From Bernardetia sp. (GTDB taxonomy: Bacteria; Bacteroidota; Bacteroidia; Cytophagales; Bernardetiaceae), in NCBI RefSeq assembly GCF_020630935.1, contig NZ_JAHDIG010000008.1:27363-91362 (forward strand): a stretch of DNA of 64,000 bases, written 5' to 3'. Every line of letters begins with the position of its first letter. Positions within the stretch are counted from its first letter, which is position 1. This document shows, piece after piece, positions 53,728-61,069 of this stretch. A model generated the notes under the pieces. It ran no database searches. It was not told where the DNA came from and saw nothing but the letters and a program-made list of their open reading frames with translations. The position numbers were made by a program, and so were the translations under genes.

Positions 53728-53979
53728 ATGAAAACATTAAAAAATTTCAAGAAATTTGCCATTAATAATAAGCAAGCATCTATTATTTCAGGAGGAAGTA
53801 TACCTTTAGATGGAGGTGGTAATGATGGAGGTGGCTCTGGAGGTGGTTCTGGCAGCAATGGCACTACAGCATTATATTGTTGTGGAGGAGAACCAGGAGG
53901 AGTATGTGATACTGCATTGAACGTTGCAATTACATTATGTAGAATAAATGGTTTGCAACCACCAACTCGTGTAAGATAA
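53728..53979 (+). CDS. Small double-glycine-leader peptide, candidate RiPP or bacteriocin precursor
   Basis: 83 residues. The N-terminus (KTLKNFKKFAINNKQASIIS then GG) resembles Bacteroidota natural-product leader peptides that end in a Gly-Gly cleavage site, giving a 23-residue leader. The predicted core has 60 residues: a glycine-rich spacer (GGGNDGGGSGGGSGSNG) and a Cys-bearing segment with Cys51, Cys52, Cys60 and Cys71 (ALYCCGGEPGGVCDTALNVA). The nearest enzyme gene is a convergent radical SAM/SPASM gene, the usual class of RiPP-modifying enzyme. No exporter with a C39 peptidase is in the window. Modification and activity are inference. Confidence 0.65.
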   Translation: MKTLKNFKKFAINNKQASIISGGSIPLDGGGNDGGGSGGGSGSNGTTALYCCGGEPGGVCDTALNVAITLCRINGLQPPTRVR

Positions 53980-53997
53980 ATATCACTTTGATATATA

Positions 53998-54050
53998 CAA
54001 AGTTTAACACAAGTGCAATATAGAATTTTGAGCTTGTGTTAAACTCTTTG
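53998..54050. terminator. Large hairpin after the small peptide gene
   Basis: AGTTTAACACAAG (54001-54013) pairs with CTTGTGTTAAACT (54033-54045), extended by CAAAG/CTTTG with a one-base bulge. Lies between the convergent peptide and radical SAM genes. Confidence 0.7.
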
Positions 54051-54114
54051 GTATTGAGCTTAAATATCTTTGAAGAAAACTCTTTAACATTATGACACTA
54101 TTTCAGAAACCATT

Positions 54115-55137
54115 CTAAGCCCAAACCTTCGTTCCTTCTGTACAATTCTGACAAATATCTATTTCTTTTCTGGATTGCAGTAATGAATTTCTAAAAGCTG
54201 AATAAGTTTCATTTTGCCAAATTTCAGTAAAAGAATAGGTTGATAAATCTCCCAAATGATGTGTTGCATCTTTATCGAAACAGCAAGGAACTACCTTTCC
54301 ATCCCACGTAACCACACACGAATGCCACATTTTCCAACAGCTATTTTCTAAATCATTTTTCAGAATTACTTTATCACTTTGCTTTTCATAGCGACTATAT
54401 TTTCCATTTTCTGGAATAAAATCTGTCTGATTTTCATAATCATAAATTTGAGCCGTTTTGATGGCTACTTTATCAATTCCTAGTTCTTTTCCGATAGATT
54501 TAATTTTTTCAATTTCGTGTTCATTATGCTTGAAGACAATGAATTGAAGCATAATAAAAGGTGTTTTGCTCTTATGTTTTTTCTTGTATTTAACTACATT
54601 TTCAATGCCCTTCCATACTTTATCGATATTTCCTCCAATTCTATATTTTTGATAGGTTTCCTGTTCTGCCCCATCTAAGGAAATAATGAGTCTAGAGAGT
54701 CCAGACAAAACTGTTTTTTCTGCAATTTCCTCTGTCAAATAATGGGCATTGGTAGAAGTAGCCGTATAAATATTTTTCTGATGGGCAAGTTTTACCCAAT
54801 CCAAAAAATGCTTATTGATATACGGTTCTCCTTGGAAATAAAAAATCAGATAAGTCAGATAAGGAGAAACTTCATTTAGCAATTTTTTGAACGTTTCATC
54901 CTGTGCATTTCCAGTAGGGCGAGAAAACTGTCGAAGTCCAGATGGACAATGAGGGCAGCGCAAATTACAGGTGGTAGTAGGCTCAAAGGCAATACTTATC
55001 GGAAATCCTTTTTGGTAGTTCTTCTTAGTAATTTTGGAAACATAATAACTTACCAAAAGCAAAACACCGTTCCAAAATCGTTTGAAAGTAAGTGTTTTGA
55101 GATAAATTATTCCATCTGTAATTTGGCTTTTGTTCAT
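54115..55137 (-). CDS. Radical SAM/SPASM domain protein
   Basis: 340 residues. The radical SAM cluster motif is Cys57, Cys61 and Cys64 (CNLRCPHC). The SPASM auxiliary-cluster Cys are 267, 274, 285, 286, 329 and 332 (CWKMWHSCVVTWDGKVVPCC, CQNC). Between them are FYFQGEPYINK and LIISLDGAEQETYQKYRIGG. SPASM enzymes often modify peptides, and the small double-glycine peptide gene next door is a candidate substrate. Others of this sub-family are general Bacteroidota proteins of unknown role. It starts seven bases after the stop of the DUF3298 gene at 55145, so it is in that transcript. A 3' tail copy lies at 53292. Confidence 0.87.
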   Translation of the reverse strand: MNKSQITDGIIYLKTLTFKRFWNGVLLLVSYYVSKITKKNYQKGFPISIAFEPTTTCNLRCPHCPSGLRQFSRPTGNAQDETFKKLLNEVSPYLTYLIFYFQGEPYINKHFLDWVKLAHQKNIYTATSTNAHYLTEEIAEKTVLSGLSRLIISLDGAEQETYQKYRIGGNIDKVWKGIENVVKYKKKHKSKTPFIMLQFIVFKHNEHEIEKIKSIGKELGIDKVAIKTAQIYDYENQTDFIPENGKYSRYEKQSDKVILKNDLENSCWKMWHSCVVTWDGKVVPCCFDKDATHHLGDLSTYSFTEIWQNETYSAFRNSLLQSRKEIDICQNCTEGTKVWA

Positions 55138-55144
55138 TCACTAT

Positions 55145-56005
55145 TTATTTCATCAAAATACGTATAGGCGAATCTGTATTTACAATACTTTCTAGTTCCT
55201 GCCAAGTAAAGAAAAATACAGGGGAAGGCATTACGTGTGGAGTAATTTCGCCTCTATTATATGAAAATTCAATTCCTTTTTCAATAATAGCAAAGTTTTC
55301 TGTGGGACTGATTTCTTCTACAAAAAAGCCATAATCTTCTAATGAATTTACACCTTCTTTTTTAGCAATTTCAGAGGCTTTTTCTAACATTTTATCTTTG
55401 AGCTTAGTCTGGCTATTTTCATCAAAAATATCAGAAAGTTTGATTTGCTTACTATTTTTTAAATCTAAATTGATAAATGAAGTTGTATAATAAGGATGCG
55501 CTCCACCTCCATACTCATCCAAATAAAATGCAATGGTTGTAAAATAATTATCATTAAAAATTACTGATACTTGTAAATCCCTATACCATTCGGCAGACAT
55601 CCCTATTACCTCTTCCGAGTTCATCTCTATATAGCCTTCAAGATAGTTTTTTTTCTTTTTGGCTAAGGCTTGTTTTGCATCGCCCGAATAATCTTGTTTT
55701 TTCTGTAAGACAGCTTGAATTGTCTCTAGGTTTGTTTGACTTGGAACTTCTGTAACTACCAAAATCTGCTCTTTGAAAGATGCTGCTGGCGAGCCTTCCT
55801 CTCCTGCCACGAGTTCAACCGTTCCACTATCTGAAAAAATTTCAAACTCAATCTTTTTGATTTCATCAGCAACATTTTGTATTTGTTGTGTTTCTTGTAT
55901 TTGAGTGGTTGTATCGTTTGGAGTTTCTGAATTTGTAGCCGTTTTGCCACAAGAGACAAACAATACTAACATAAAAAACATGAAGAAATAGCTATTTTTT
56001 TTCAT
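55145..56005 (-). CDS. DUF3298/DUF4163-type lipoprotein
   Basis: 286 residues from the ATG at 56003-56005, which gives the lipoprotein signal FFMFFMLVLFVSC. The frame extends to 56146 but the extra part is unlike a protein N-terminus and contains a palindrome. The C-terminal ~150 residues show the DUF3298 pattern: ISVIFNDNYFTTIAFYLDEY, GGGAHPYYTTSFINLDLKN, IKLSDIFDEN and the late EFSYNRGEITPHVMP. The family includes anti-sigma factor RsiV and other envelope sensors. The next gene downstream is the radical SAM/SPASM gene. Confidence 0.85.
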   Translation of the reverse strand: MKKNSYFFMFFMLVLFVSCGKTATNSETPNDTTTQIQETQQIQNVADEIKKIEFEIFSDSGTVELVAGEEGSPAASFKEQILVVTEVPSQTNLETIQAVLQKKQDYSGDAKQALAKKKKNYLEGYIEMNSEEVIGMSAEWYRDLQVSVIFNDNYFTTIAFYLDEYGGGAHPYYTTSFINLDLKNSKQIKLSDIFDENSQTKLKDKMLEKASEIAKKEGVNSLEDYGFFVEEISPTENFAIIEKGIEFSYNRGEITPHVMPSPVFFFTWQELESIVNTDSPIRILMK

Positions 56006-56085
56006 AAGTAGTACGATTGATGAGACTTTTGAATATGAAGACAGTAAGCAAATTCTATCTTGCCAAAAATATTTTTTATTGTTAG

Positions 56086-56105
56086 GGAACAGGCATACCT
56101 GTTCC
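56086..56105. repeat. Perfect palindrome GGAACAGG-CATA-CCTGTTCC
   Basis: An 8-bp stem with a 4-nt loop in the 163-bp gap between the two DUF3298 genes, about 80 bp before the second start. Confidence 0.6.
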
Positions 56106-56168
56106 TGACAGATGTTTAAAATAAAATATTTTTTTCTGCATCCCAAAATACTAAAAATCCTTCGTAAT

Positions 56169-57299
56169 TTATTGCATTAGAGAATGTACTGGAGAATCTG
56201 TCTTTACAAGGTCTTTGAGTTCTTCCCAAGTAAATAAAAATGAGGGCATTCCTGCTGCATACGGTGCAATTTCGTAAGGTTGATACACAAATGTTATTCC
56301 CTTTGCATTCAATGAAAAATTATCACTAGCTTCTATTTTATCTACCAAATAGCCTGCATCTTGCAACGAAACAGGATTCTCAAAACCAGTATATTCGTAT
56401 GCCTTTTTTATCATTTTCTTTTCTAGTGTGGCGATAGCTTGTTGGTCAAAAATATCATCTAGCTTGATTTCTTTTCCATTTTTCACATCAATCACAAGAT
56501 AAGTTTCACCAAACATTCCATGCGCTCCTCCCATATACATATAATTTGAGAAAGCTATGGTAGCAAAATGCTTATCATTAAAAACTACCTCTGCCTTGCT
56601 TTCATTTGCCCAGTTAGCAGCATACAAATATTCCTCCTCTGCACCTTGATTTACCTCCAAATACTCTTTAAAGAACGATTTTTTGCTCTCTTCAAGCATT
56701 TGTCTAGTAGATTTAATAGGTTGCCCTTTTTCTTGATACGACTGATATTTTTTGAGAATATCTTGAATTTTGGATAGATTACTCCCTTGTGGTACTTGTT
56801 TTACCTCAACTATCACACTTGAAAAAGTAGCTTGAGGCGTTTCTTTTCTATTTTTAAATAATTTTATGCTGTCTTTTATAGAAATAAATTCAAAATGAAT
56901 GCTCTTCGAATAATCTTCAACCAATGAAACAGACAACGTTTTAGTTTTGTCTTTGTTCTGCCAATTTCCCACAAACGTATTGTGGCTTATTTTTCCTACA
57001 ATAAACTCTATTTTTTCGCCTTCATTGTCCATTGAAAAAAGTTCTATTTCGCCTTTATCATTTACTTTGCCTTGCAAATTTATTGGAATATTATATTTTT
57101 TATAATAGTAACTACCAGAATATTCTCTTCCATCTTGAATCAAATCCATTACGATGGGCAAGTTTCCATTTATTGTTCCTGTAAAATGGCAATAATCTGT
57201 TGTTTGTGGCTTTTGAGCATAAATAGAAGAAAAGAACAACGAATAAAAAACGAAAGTAAAAAATACAGATAGTAAGTGAGGAAACTTCCTTGTTTTCAT
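56169..57299 (-). CDS. DUF3298/DUF4163-type secreted protein, paralogue of the next gene
   Basis: 376 residues. Signal peptide LLSVFFTFVFYSLFFSSIYA. An N-terminal beta domain (about 30-140, HFTGTINGNLPIVMDLIQDG, KFNIPINLQGKVNDKGEIEL-like strands, FVGNWQNKDKTKTL) precedes the DUF3298 core: AEVVFNDKHFATIAFSNYMY, GGAHGMFGETYLVIDVKNGK, IKLDDIFDQQ and FVYQPYEIAPYAAGMP. It shares the core and the final SFLFTWEELKDLVKTDSPVH with the gene at 55145 (paralogues). Probably the first gene of the unit that ends with the radical SAM gene. Confidence 0.85.
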   Translation of the reverse strand: MKTRKFPHLLSVFFTFVFYSLFFSSIYAQKPQTTDYCHFTGTINGNLPIVMDLIQDGREYSGSYYYKKYNIPINLQGKVNDKGEIELFSMDNEGEKIEFIVGKISHNTFVGNWQNKDKTKTLSVSLVEDYSKSIHFEFISIKDSIKLFKNRKETPQATFSSVIVEVKQVPQGSNLSKIQDILKKYQSYQEKGQPIKSTRQMLEESKKSFFKEYLEVNQGAEEEYLYAANWANESKAEVVFNDKHFATIAFSNYMYMGGAHGMFGETYLVIDVKNGKEIKLDDIFDQQAIATLEKKMIKKAYEYTGFENPVSLQDAGYLVDKIEASDNFSLNAKGITFVYQPYEIAPYAAGMPSFLFTWEELKDLVKTDSPVHSLMQ

Positions 57300-57538
57300 A
57301 GTTAGGGTTGAAAATAATATGTTTTGGAAAGACAGTTTTAGTTGTAATAGAAAAAGTTTGTTTGCAGCTCATTACTATACTTTACAAACTTTTTTTTATT
57401 TAGGCTATAAAATTAGGCATAAAATAAATGTTTTGATACTGCAAATACATAAAAAATAGAAAAAATCACACCAAAACAAATCTTTTATAAGTTGAGTTAA
57501 ATAACTATAAAATAATATCTAACAAAAATTTTATCATT

Positions 57539-57853
57539 ATGGCAAGTACATTTATAATCGTTTATAAAAATGGCGAAACAAAAGACTTAGAGGCTCAAAA
57601 TAAAGCAGATTTAATCGCAGAGTATTTTGAGGGAAGCAAAGAAAAATTTGAAAATGAAGTAAAGCTATTACGTTGGCAACAAGGAACAGTCAGCTATACT
57701 GAAGATGTAGAACATGGAAAAATAGATGAACATATTGCTTCTGCAGACACTAACCCTTATGGTTGGAGAAATGAAGTTGAAGAAGTAGGAAAACCTGTAG
57801 AGATAGAAGAAAAAATCAATGAAGATTTGCCTTACTCAACAGATAAGTTATAA
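57539..57853 (+). CDS. Small acidic hypothetical protein
   Basis: 104 residues, no signal peptide. A short beta-start (STFIIVYKNGETKDLEAQNK), a helix (DLIAEYFEGSKEKFENEVKL) and an acidic tail (EVEEVGKPVEIEEKINEDLP). No family recognised. Stands alone between the DUF3298 gene (divergent) and fbaB. Confidence 0.65.
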   Translation: MASTFIIVYKNGETKDLEAQNKADLIAEYFEGSKEKFENEVKLLRWQQGTVSYTEDVEHGKIDEHIASADTNPYGWRNEVEEVGKPVEIEEKINEDLPYSTDKL

Positions 57854-57923
57854 TTTCTGTATTTTTTCTATCGAAGAGCATATATTTTGAAGGCTCAACT
57901 ACTCAAAAGTAATTTTGAATTAG

Positions 57924-57931
57924 TACCTTTG
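57924..57931 (+). promoter_or_regulatory. -7 box of the class I aldolase promoter (TACCTTTG)
   Basis: Perfect TAnnTTTG match 85 bp before the ATG at 58016. A clear -33 element was not found at the usual distance. Confidence 0.5.
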
Positions 57932-58015
57932 TAGCACTTTTAAAAAAATCTAGTTTTACTTGAAAAACAAAGATTATAAAAATTTATTTTCTATAATTTT
58001 TCCTCAAAAATATCT

Positions 58016-59092
58016 ATGGTGCATACAGCAAACCTTTCTACTGACCGTATTTCTGAACTTTTAGGTCAAGATTCTGAAACACTTCTCAATTTTTCTACAC
58101 CTGCTATTTCAAAAGAACGTTTGCACGTTCCTAGTCCAGATTTTGTAGATAAAATCTTTGCTAACTCAAACCGTAATCCACAAGTATTGCGTAGCTTAGG
58201 TCAGCTTTATGGCTCTGGTCGTTTGGCAGGCACAGGGTATGTTTCTATTCTTCCTGTTGACCAAGGTATCGAACACACAGGAGGCGCATCTTTTGCACCT
58301 AACCCAGATTATTTTGACCCAGAAAACATTGTAAAACTAGCGATTGAAGGAGGTTGTAATGCTGTTGCAACAACGTATGGAAACCTTGCTTTGATGTCAA
58401 GAAAATATGCTCACAAAATTCCTTTTATCGTAAAGATTAATCATAACGAACTTCTTACATATCCAAATAAGTTTGACCAAGTGATGTTTGGTTCAGTAGA
58501 AGAAGCGTGGAACTTAGGCGCAGTAGCTGTAGGAGCAACTATCTACTTTGGTTCGGAAGAATCTACACGTCAAATTCAAGAAGTAGCTGCAGCCTTTGAA
58601 AGAGCACACGAACTAGGGATGGCAACTATTCTTTGGTGTTATGCTCGTAATAGTTCATTCAAGAAAGACGGAACAGATTACCACGTAGCTGCTGACCTTA
58701 CAGGGCAAGCAAACCATATCGGTGTAACTATCCAAGCAGACATTATTAAGCAAAAACTTCCTGAAAACAACGGAGCTTTTAATAATATTAGCTTTGCAAA
58801 AACTCATAAGAAAGTATATTCAGACCTTTCTTCTGAAAATCCTATCGACCTTTGTCGTTATCAAGTAGCTAACTGTTATATGGGCAGAATTGGTCTTATC
58901 AACTCTGGTGGTGCTTCTTCTGGAGCTTCTGATATGGCTGAAGCAGTTAAAACGGCTGTTATCAATAAGCGTGCTGGTGGTGCAGGTCTTATTTCTGGAC
59001 GTAAGGCATTCCAAAAACCTTTAAACGAAGGTGTAGAACTTTTACACTCTATTCAAGATGTTTATTTGAACAACGAAATTACGATTGCGTAA
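58016..59092 (+). CDS. fbaB: Class I fructose-bisphosphate aldolase (DhnA/FbaB family)
   Basis: 358 residues. It cleaves fructose 1,6-bisphosphate to two triose phosphates via a Lys Schiff base. Motifs: [73 protein letters not shown] and the phosphate loop [20 protein letters not shown]. Length fits the DhnA-type enzymes of Bacteroidota, not the ~300-residue archaeal form. No glycolytic neighbour is present. A perfect terminator follows. Confidence 0.92.
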   Translation: MVHTANLSTDRISELLGQDSETLLNFSTPAISKERLHVPSPDFVDKIFANSNRNPQVLRSLGQLYGSGRLAGTGYVSILPVDQGIEHTGGASFAPNPDYFDPENIVKLAIEGGCNAVATTYGNLALMSRKYAHKIPFIVKINHNELLTYPNKFDQVMFGSVEEAWNLGAVAVGATIYFGSEESTRQIQEVAAAFERAHELGMATILWCYARNSSFKKDGTDYHVAADLTGQANHIGVTIQADIIKQKLPENNGAFNNISFAKTHKKVYSDLSSENPIDLCRYQVANCYMGRIGLINSGGASSGASDMAEAVKTAVINKRAGGAGLISGRKAFQKPLNEGVELLHSIQDVYLNNEITIA

Positions 59093-59111
59093 TTTTTGAA
59101 ATTTCTGATAT

Positions 59112-59152
59112 AAAAAAACGGCTTTGTTCTTAGAAAGAAGTCGTTTTTTTTA
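59112..59152 (+). terminator. Intrinsic terminator after fbaB
   Basis: AAAAAAACGGCTT (59112-59124) and AAGTCGTTTTTTTT (59139-59151), with one mismatch, and inner TTCT/AGAA pairing. Poly-T on the plus strand. Confidence 0.85.
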
Positions 59153-59191
59153 TGATTTTTGATGAGTTGTAAGCTATTTATACCCAAAAAC

Positions 59192-59236
59192 AACTATTTT
59201 GCTCTTTTTGTCGGTCTGCTCTACGAGGCTGACCTT
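59192..59236 (+). repeat. REP-like palindrome, copy C (uninterrupted IS110 target)
   Basis: AACTATTTTGCTCTTTTTG then TCGGTCTG then CTCTACGAGG then CTGACCTT. The reverse complement contains TAGAGCAGACC, the same site that is split by the IS110 element at 24595/25885. This is the empty counterpart used to set the element's ends. Confidence 0.8.
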
Positions 59237-59272
59237 ATTCTAATGATGCGATTTTTAGGTGTAGTTTAGTTT

Positions 59273-59722
59273 TTATTTTGGTTCGAAAACAATAATTTCA
59301 ATATTTTCTAGTTCCTTTAGATACTTTTCTAGTAATAATTTTACATCTTCCCAATCTAGTCCTCCTAAACCACATCCCAAAGCAGGAATGGCTATGCTTC
59401 CAAAATTATTTTCATTTATAATCTTAACCAAATCCTTCAAACCTTCTTCTACATACTCTATTTTTGAAGCACTACGCCAATGTTTTTTAGTAGGAAAATT
59501 AATTATAAACTTCTTTCTTTCTAAACTAGATTCATCAACTAAAAGAAGTTTTCCAACATCAATCGTTTTGTTCTGACATGCTTCTTTATAGACCTTATAA
59601 TTGTAAGGAAATTTTTGTTTGAACTGCAAAGCCAAGCCTTTCCCCATCACCCCTACCATATTGACAGGATTAATGATAACTTCTGCATTAGATTCTAAAA
59701 TATTTCCTTTGGTGTAGTTCAT
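59273..59722 (-). CDS. Macrodomain protein (ADP-ribose binding; DarG/ALC1-like branch)
   Basis: 149 residues, a single macrodomain. Motifs: GNILESNAEVIINPVNMVGV (ADP-ribose loop with Asn), MGKGLALQFKQKFP and the loop IPALGCGLGGLDW. The NPVNxxGVMGKGLALQFK block is that of DarG-type enzymes that remove ADP-ribose from DNA, but no darT toxin gene is adjacent. It may serve as a stand-alone ADP-ribosyl hydrolase. The substrate is not known. Confidence 0.88.
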   Translation of the reverse strand: MNYTKGNILESNAEVIINPVNMVGVMGKGLALQFKQKFPYNYKVYKEACQNKTIDVGKLLLVDESSLERKKFIINFPTKKHWRSASKIEYVEEGLKDLVKIINENNFGSIAIPALGCGLGGLDWEDVKLLLEKYLKELENIEIIVFEPK

Positions 59723-59796
59723 AGAGTATTTAGTCTTGTTTCAATATTTACATTGATAGAGTTACCATCTTTTGAGTGAATATATAATTTCTGTCA

Positions 59797-59832
59797 TAAA
59801 AAAAACGGCTTTTTTCTAAGAAGCCGTTTTTT
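59797..59832. terminator. Intrinsic terminator after the 59860 gene
   Basis: AACGGCTT (59804-59811) pairs with AAGCCGTT (59821-59828) within longer A and T runs. The T-run on the minus strand follows the outer-membrane protein gene. Confidence 0.8.
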
Positions 59833-59859
59833 ATAAATCATACTTTATTTAAAAAGTAT

Positions 59860-60381
59860 TTAGAATTTTAGGTTCAAGCCCAATTGTAAAATAGAGATAC
59901 CATAACCAAGCTCTCCAAATACACCTATGTTGTCTGTAAATCTATATCTAGCACCTAAGAAACCAGACCAAGCAAAACCACTAGCTGTAGCACCTGTGAA
60001 GTCATCATCTCCTGTAAAAGAAACAATATTGTACCCCAATAAAGCTCCAACATAAGGATCGAAACGTTCGTTGTTTACATTAAAGTGGTAAGCACCTCTT
60101 GCGCCTAAAATAGTATAGTTGTATCCCCAGTCATCAAAACCATCAATTTTGGTCGAAGCATAAGCTGCATAACCACCAACACTGATATTGTCAGTTACTC
60201 CATACTCTACACTAAGTCCTACTGGAGGGATGGCTTGAGAAGTTCCACTACCAAAGAAGGTTGGCAAAAGACCAACACCTAAGTTTACATCTAGTTGCCC
60301 TTGTTCATATTGCGCCTGTGCAGAAGATAGTGTAAAAACAAATAATAAAGACAAGATTGAAGAAACAAATAATTTTCTCAT
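59860..60381 (-). CDS. Outer-membrane beta-barrel protein
   Basis: 173 residues. Signal peptide LFVSSILSLLFVFTLSSAQA, then about eight amphipathic strands (GQLDVNLGVGLLPTF, VGLSVEYGVTDNISVGGYAA, FDPYVGALLGYNIVSF, GFLGARYRFTDNIGVFGELG), ending LQLGLNLKF with a terminal Phe as in barrel-assembly substrates. The size suits an eight-strand OmpA/OmpW-type barrel. Function unknown. Confidence 0.85.
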   Translation of the reverse strand: MRKLFVSSILSLLFVFTLSSAQAQYEQGQLDVNLGVGLLPTFFGSGTSQAIPPVGLSVEYGVTDNISVGGYAAYASTKIDGFDDWGYNYTILGARGAYHFNVNNERFDPYVGALLGYNIVSFTGDDDFTGATASGFAWSGFLGARYRFTDNIGVFGELGYGISILQLGLNLKF

Positions 60382-61069
60382 AAAAACAAGTAAAATAATT
60401 AAAGTTTAAAATAATAACAGTGAATGAAGTACATTCATCTACAAAATCAAAAAAGCAAAAGAAATAAAACTACCTACTTATACATATTTTCACAAAATCC
60501 ACATATACTAGCTAATATTACTTGTGATTTTGCCTTTTTTATACAAATATACGTTAAATCTTACTTTTTAGTTCTATTTTTTTCACTAAATTTATTGCTA
60601 TTTTTCATAAAACACTGACTTACAACTTATTACACTTCTATTTTTTTTTGTTTTTTTCAAAAAAAATCACATTTACACTACGCATCTCTATTTATGTGGT
60701 AAAATTTAGTTTTCAACTCTATTCTATTATGCAATTCTCCTTCATTTAGTATTTTATGCGCTTGTTAAAAGATAGAATGTCTTTGTTAAAAAGGAAGACA
60801 ACACATTGTTTCTTTTCTTACCATAACTCTATACATAATCATTTCTATATATCTGAAGTGCTGATTTATTTTTTTGTAATGCCTTGGGTTAATTTCTTCA
60901 TTTACTTAAAATCATATTTTGAGTAGGTTGGTTGAGATACTAAATATAAGTCATTTGACTCTATATTTATCAAATCCCAAAATTTCATTTTTCAAAAAGG
61001 ATAAAGTCTGTTACCTTTGTGCAATTTATAGATACAACTATTAAAAAAGGAAACAAATCATCTGTTCTC
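60382..61069. other. Intergenic region upstream of carB
   Basis: 688 bp and extremely AT-rich (several runs of more than eight T). It contains the divergent promoter for the 59860 gene and the carB promoter (-7 box at 61012-61019). No reading frame with protein-like composition and no clear RNA structure was found. A PyrR/UMP riboswitch-like element could not be recognised. Confidence 0.5.
61012..61019 (+). promoter_or_regulatory. -7 box of the carB promoter (TACCTTTG)
   Basis: Perfect TAnnTTTG match. The GTG at 61019 that could extend the carB frame starts at the last base of this box, so it should lie upstream of the transcript. The ATG at 61070 is about 44 nt into the transcript. Confidence 0.6.

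Noticed and set aside
56006..56146. N-terminal extension of the DUF3298 lipoprotein
   Set aside because: It would place the lipoprotein signal about 47 residues inside the protein and contains a perfect palindrome, so it is probably leader DNA.
60424..60618. Plus-strand frame of 64 codons upstream of carB
   Set aside because: Composition (Phe, Leu, Ile, Lys from AT-rich DNA) is what random AT-rich sequence gives. No motif.
61019..61069. Upstream GTG extension of carB by 17 codons
   Set aside because: The GTG overlaps the -7 promoter box, and family members start just before the first ATP-grasp motif, as with the ATG at 61070.
60382..61069. Possible riboswitch or leader RNA upstream of carB
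   Set aside because: No conserved core or stable GC-containing structure. The region is nearly pure A/T.
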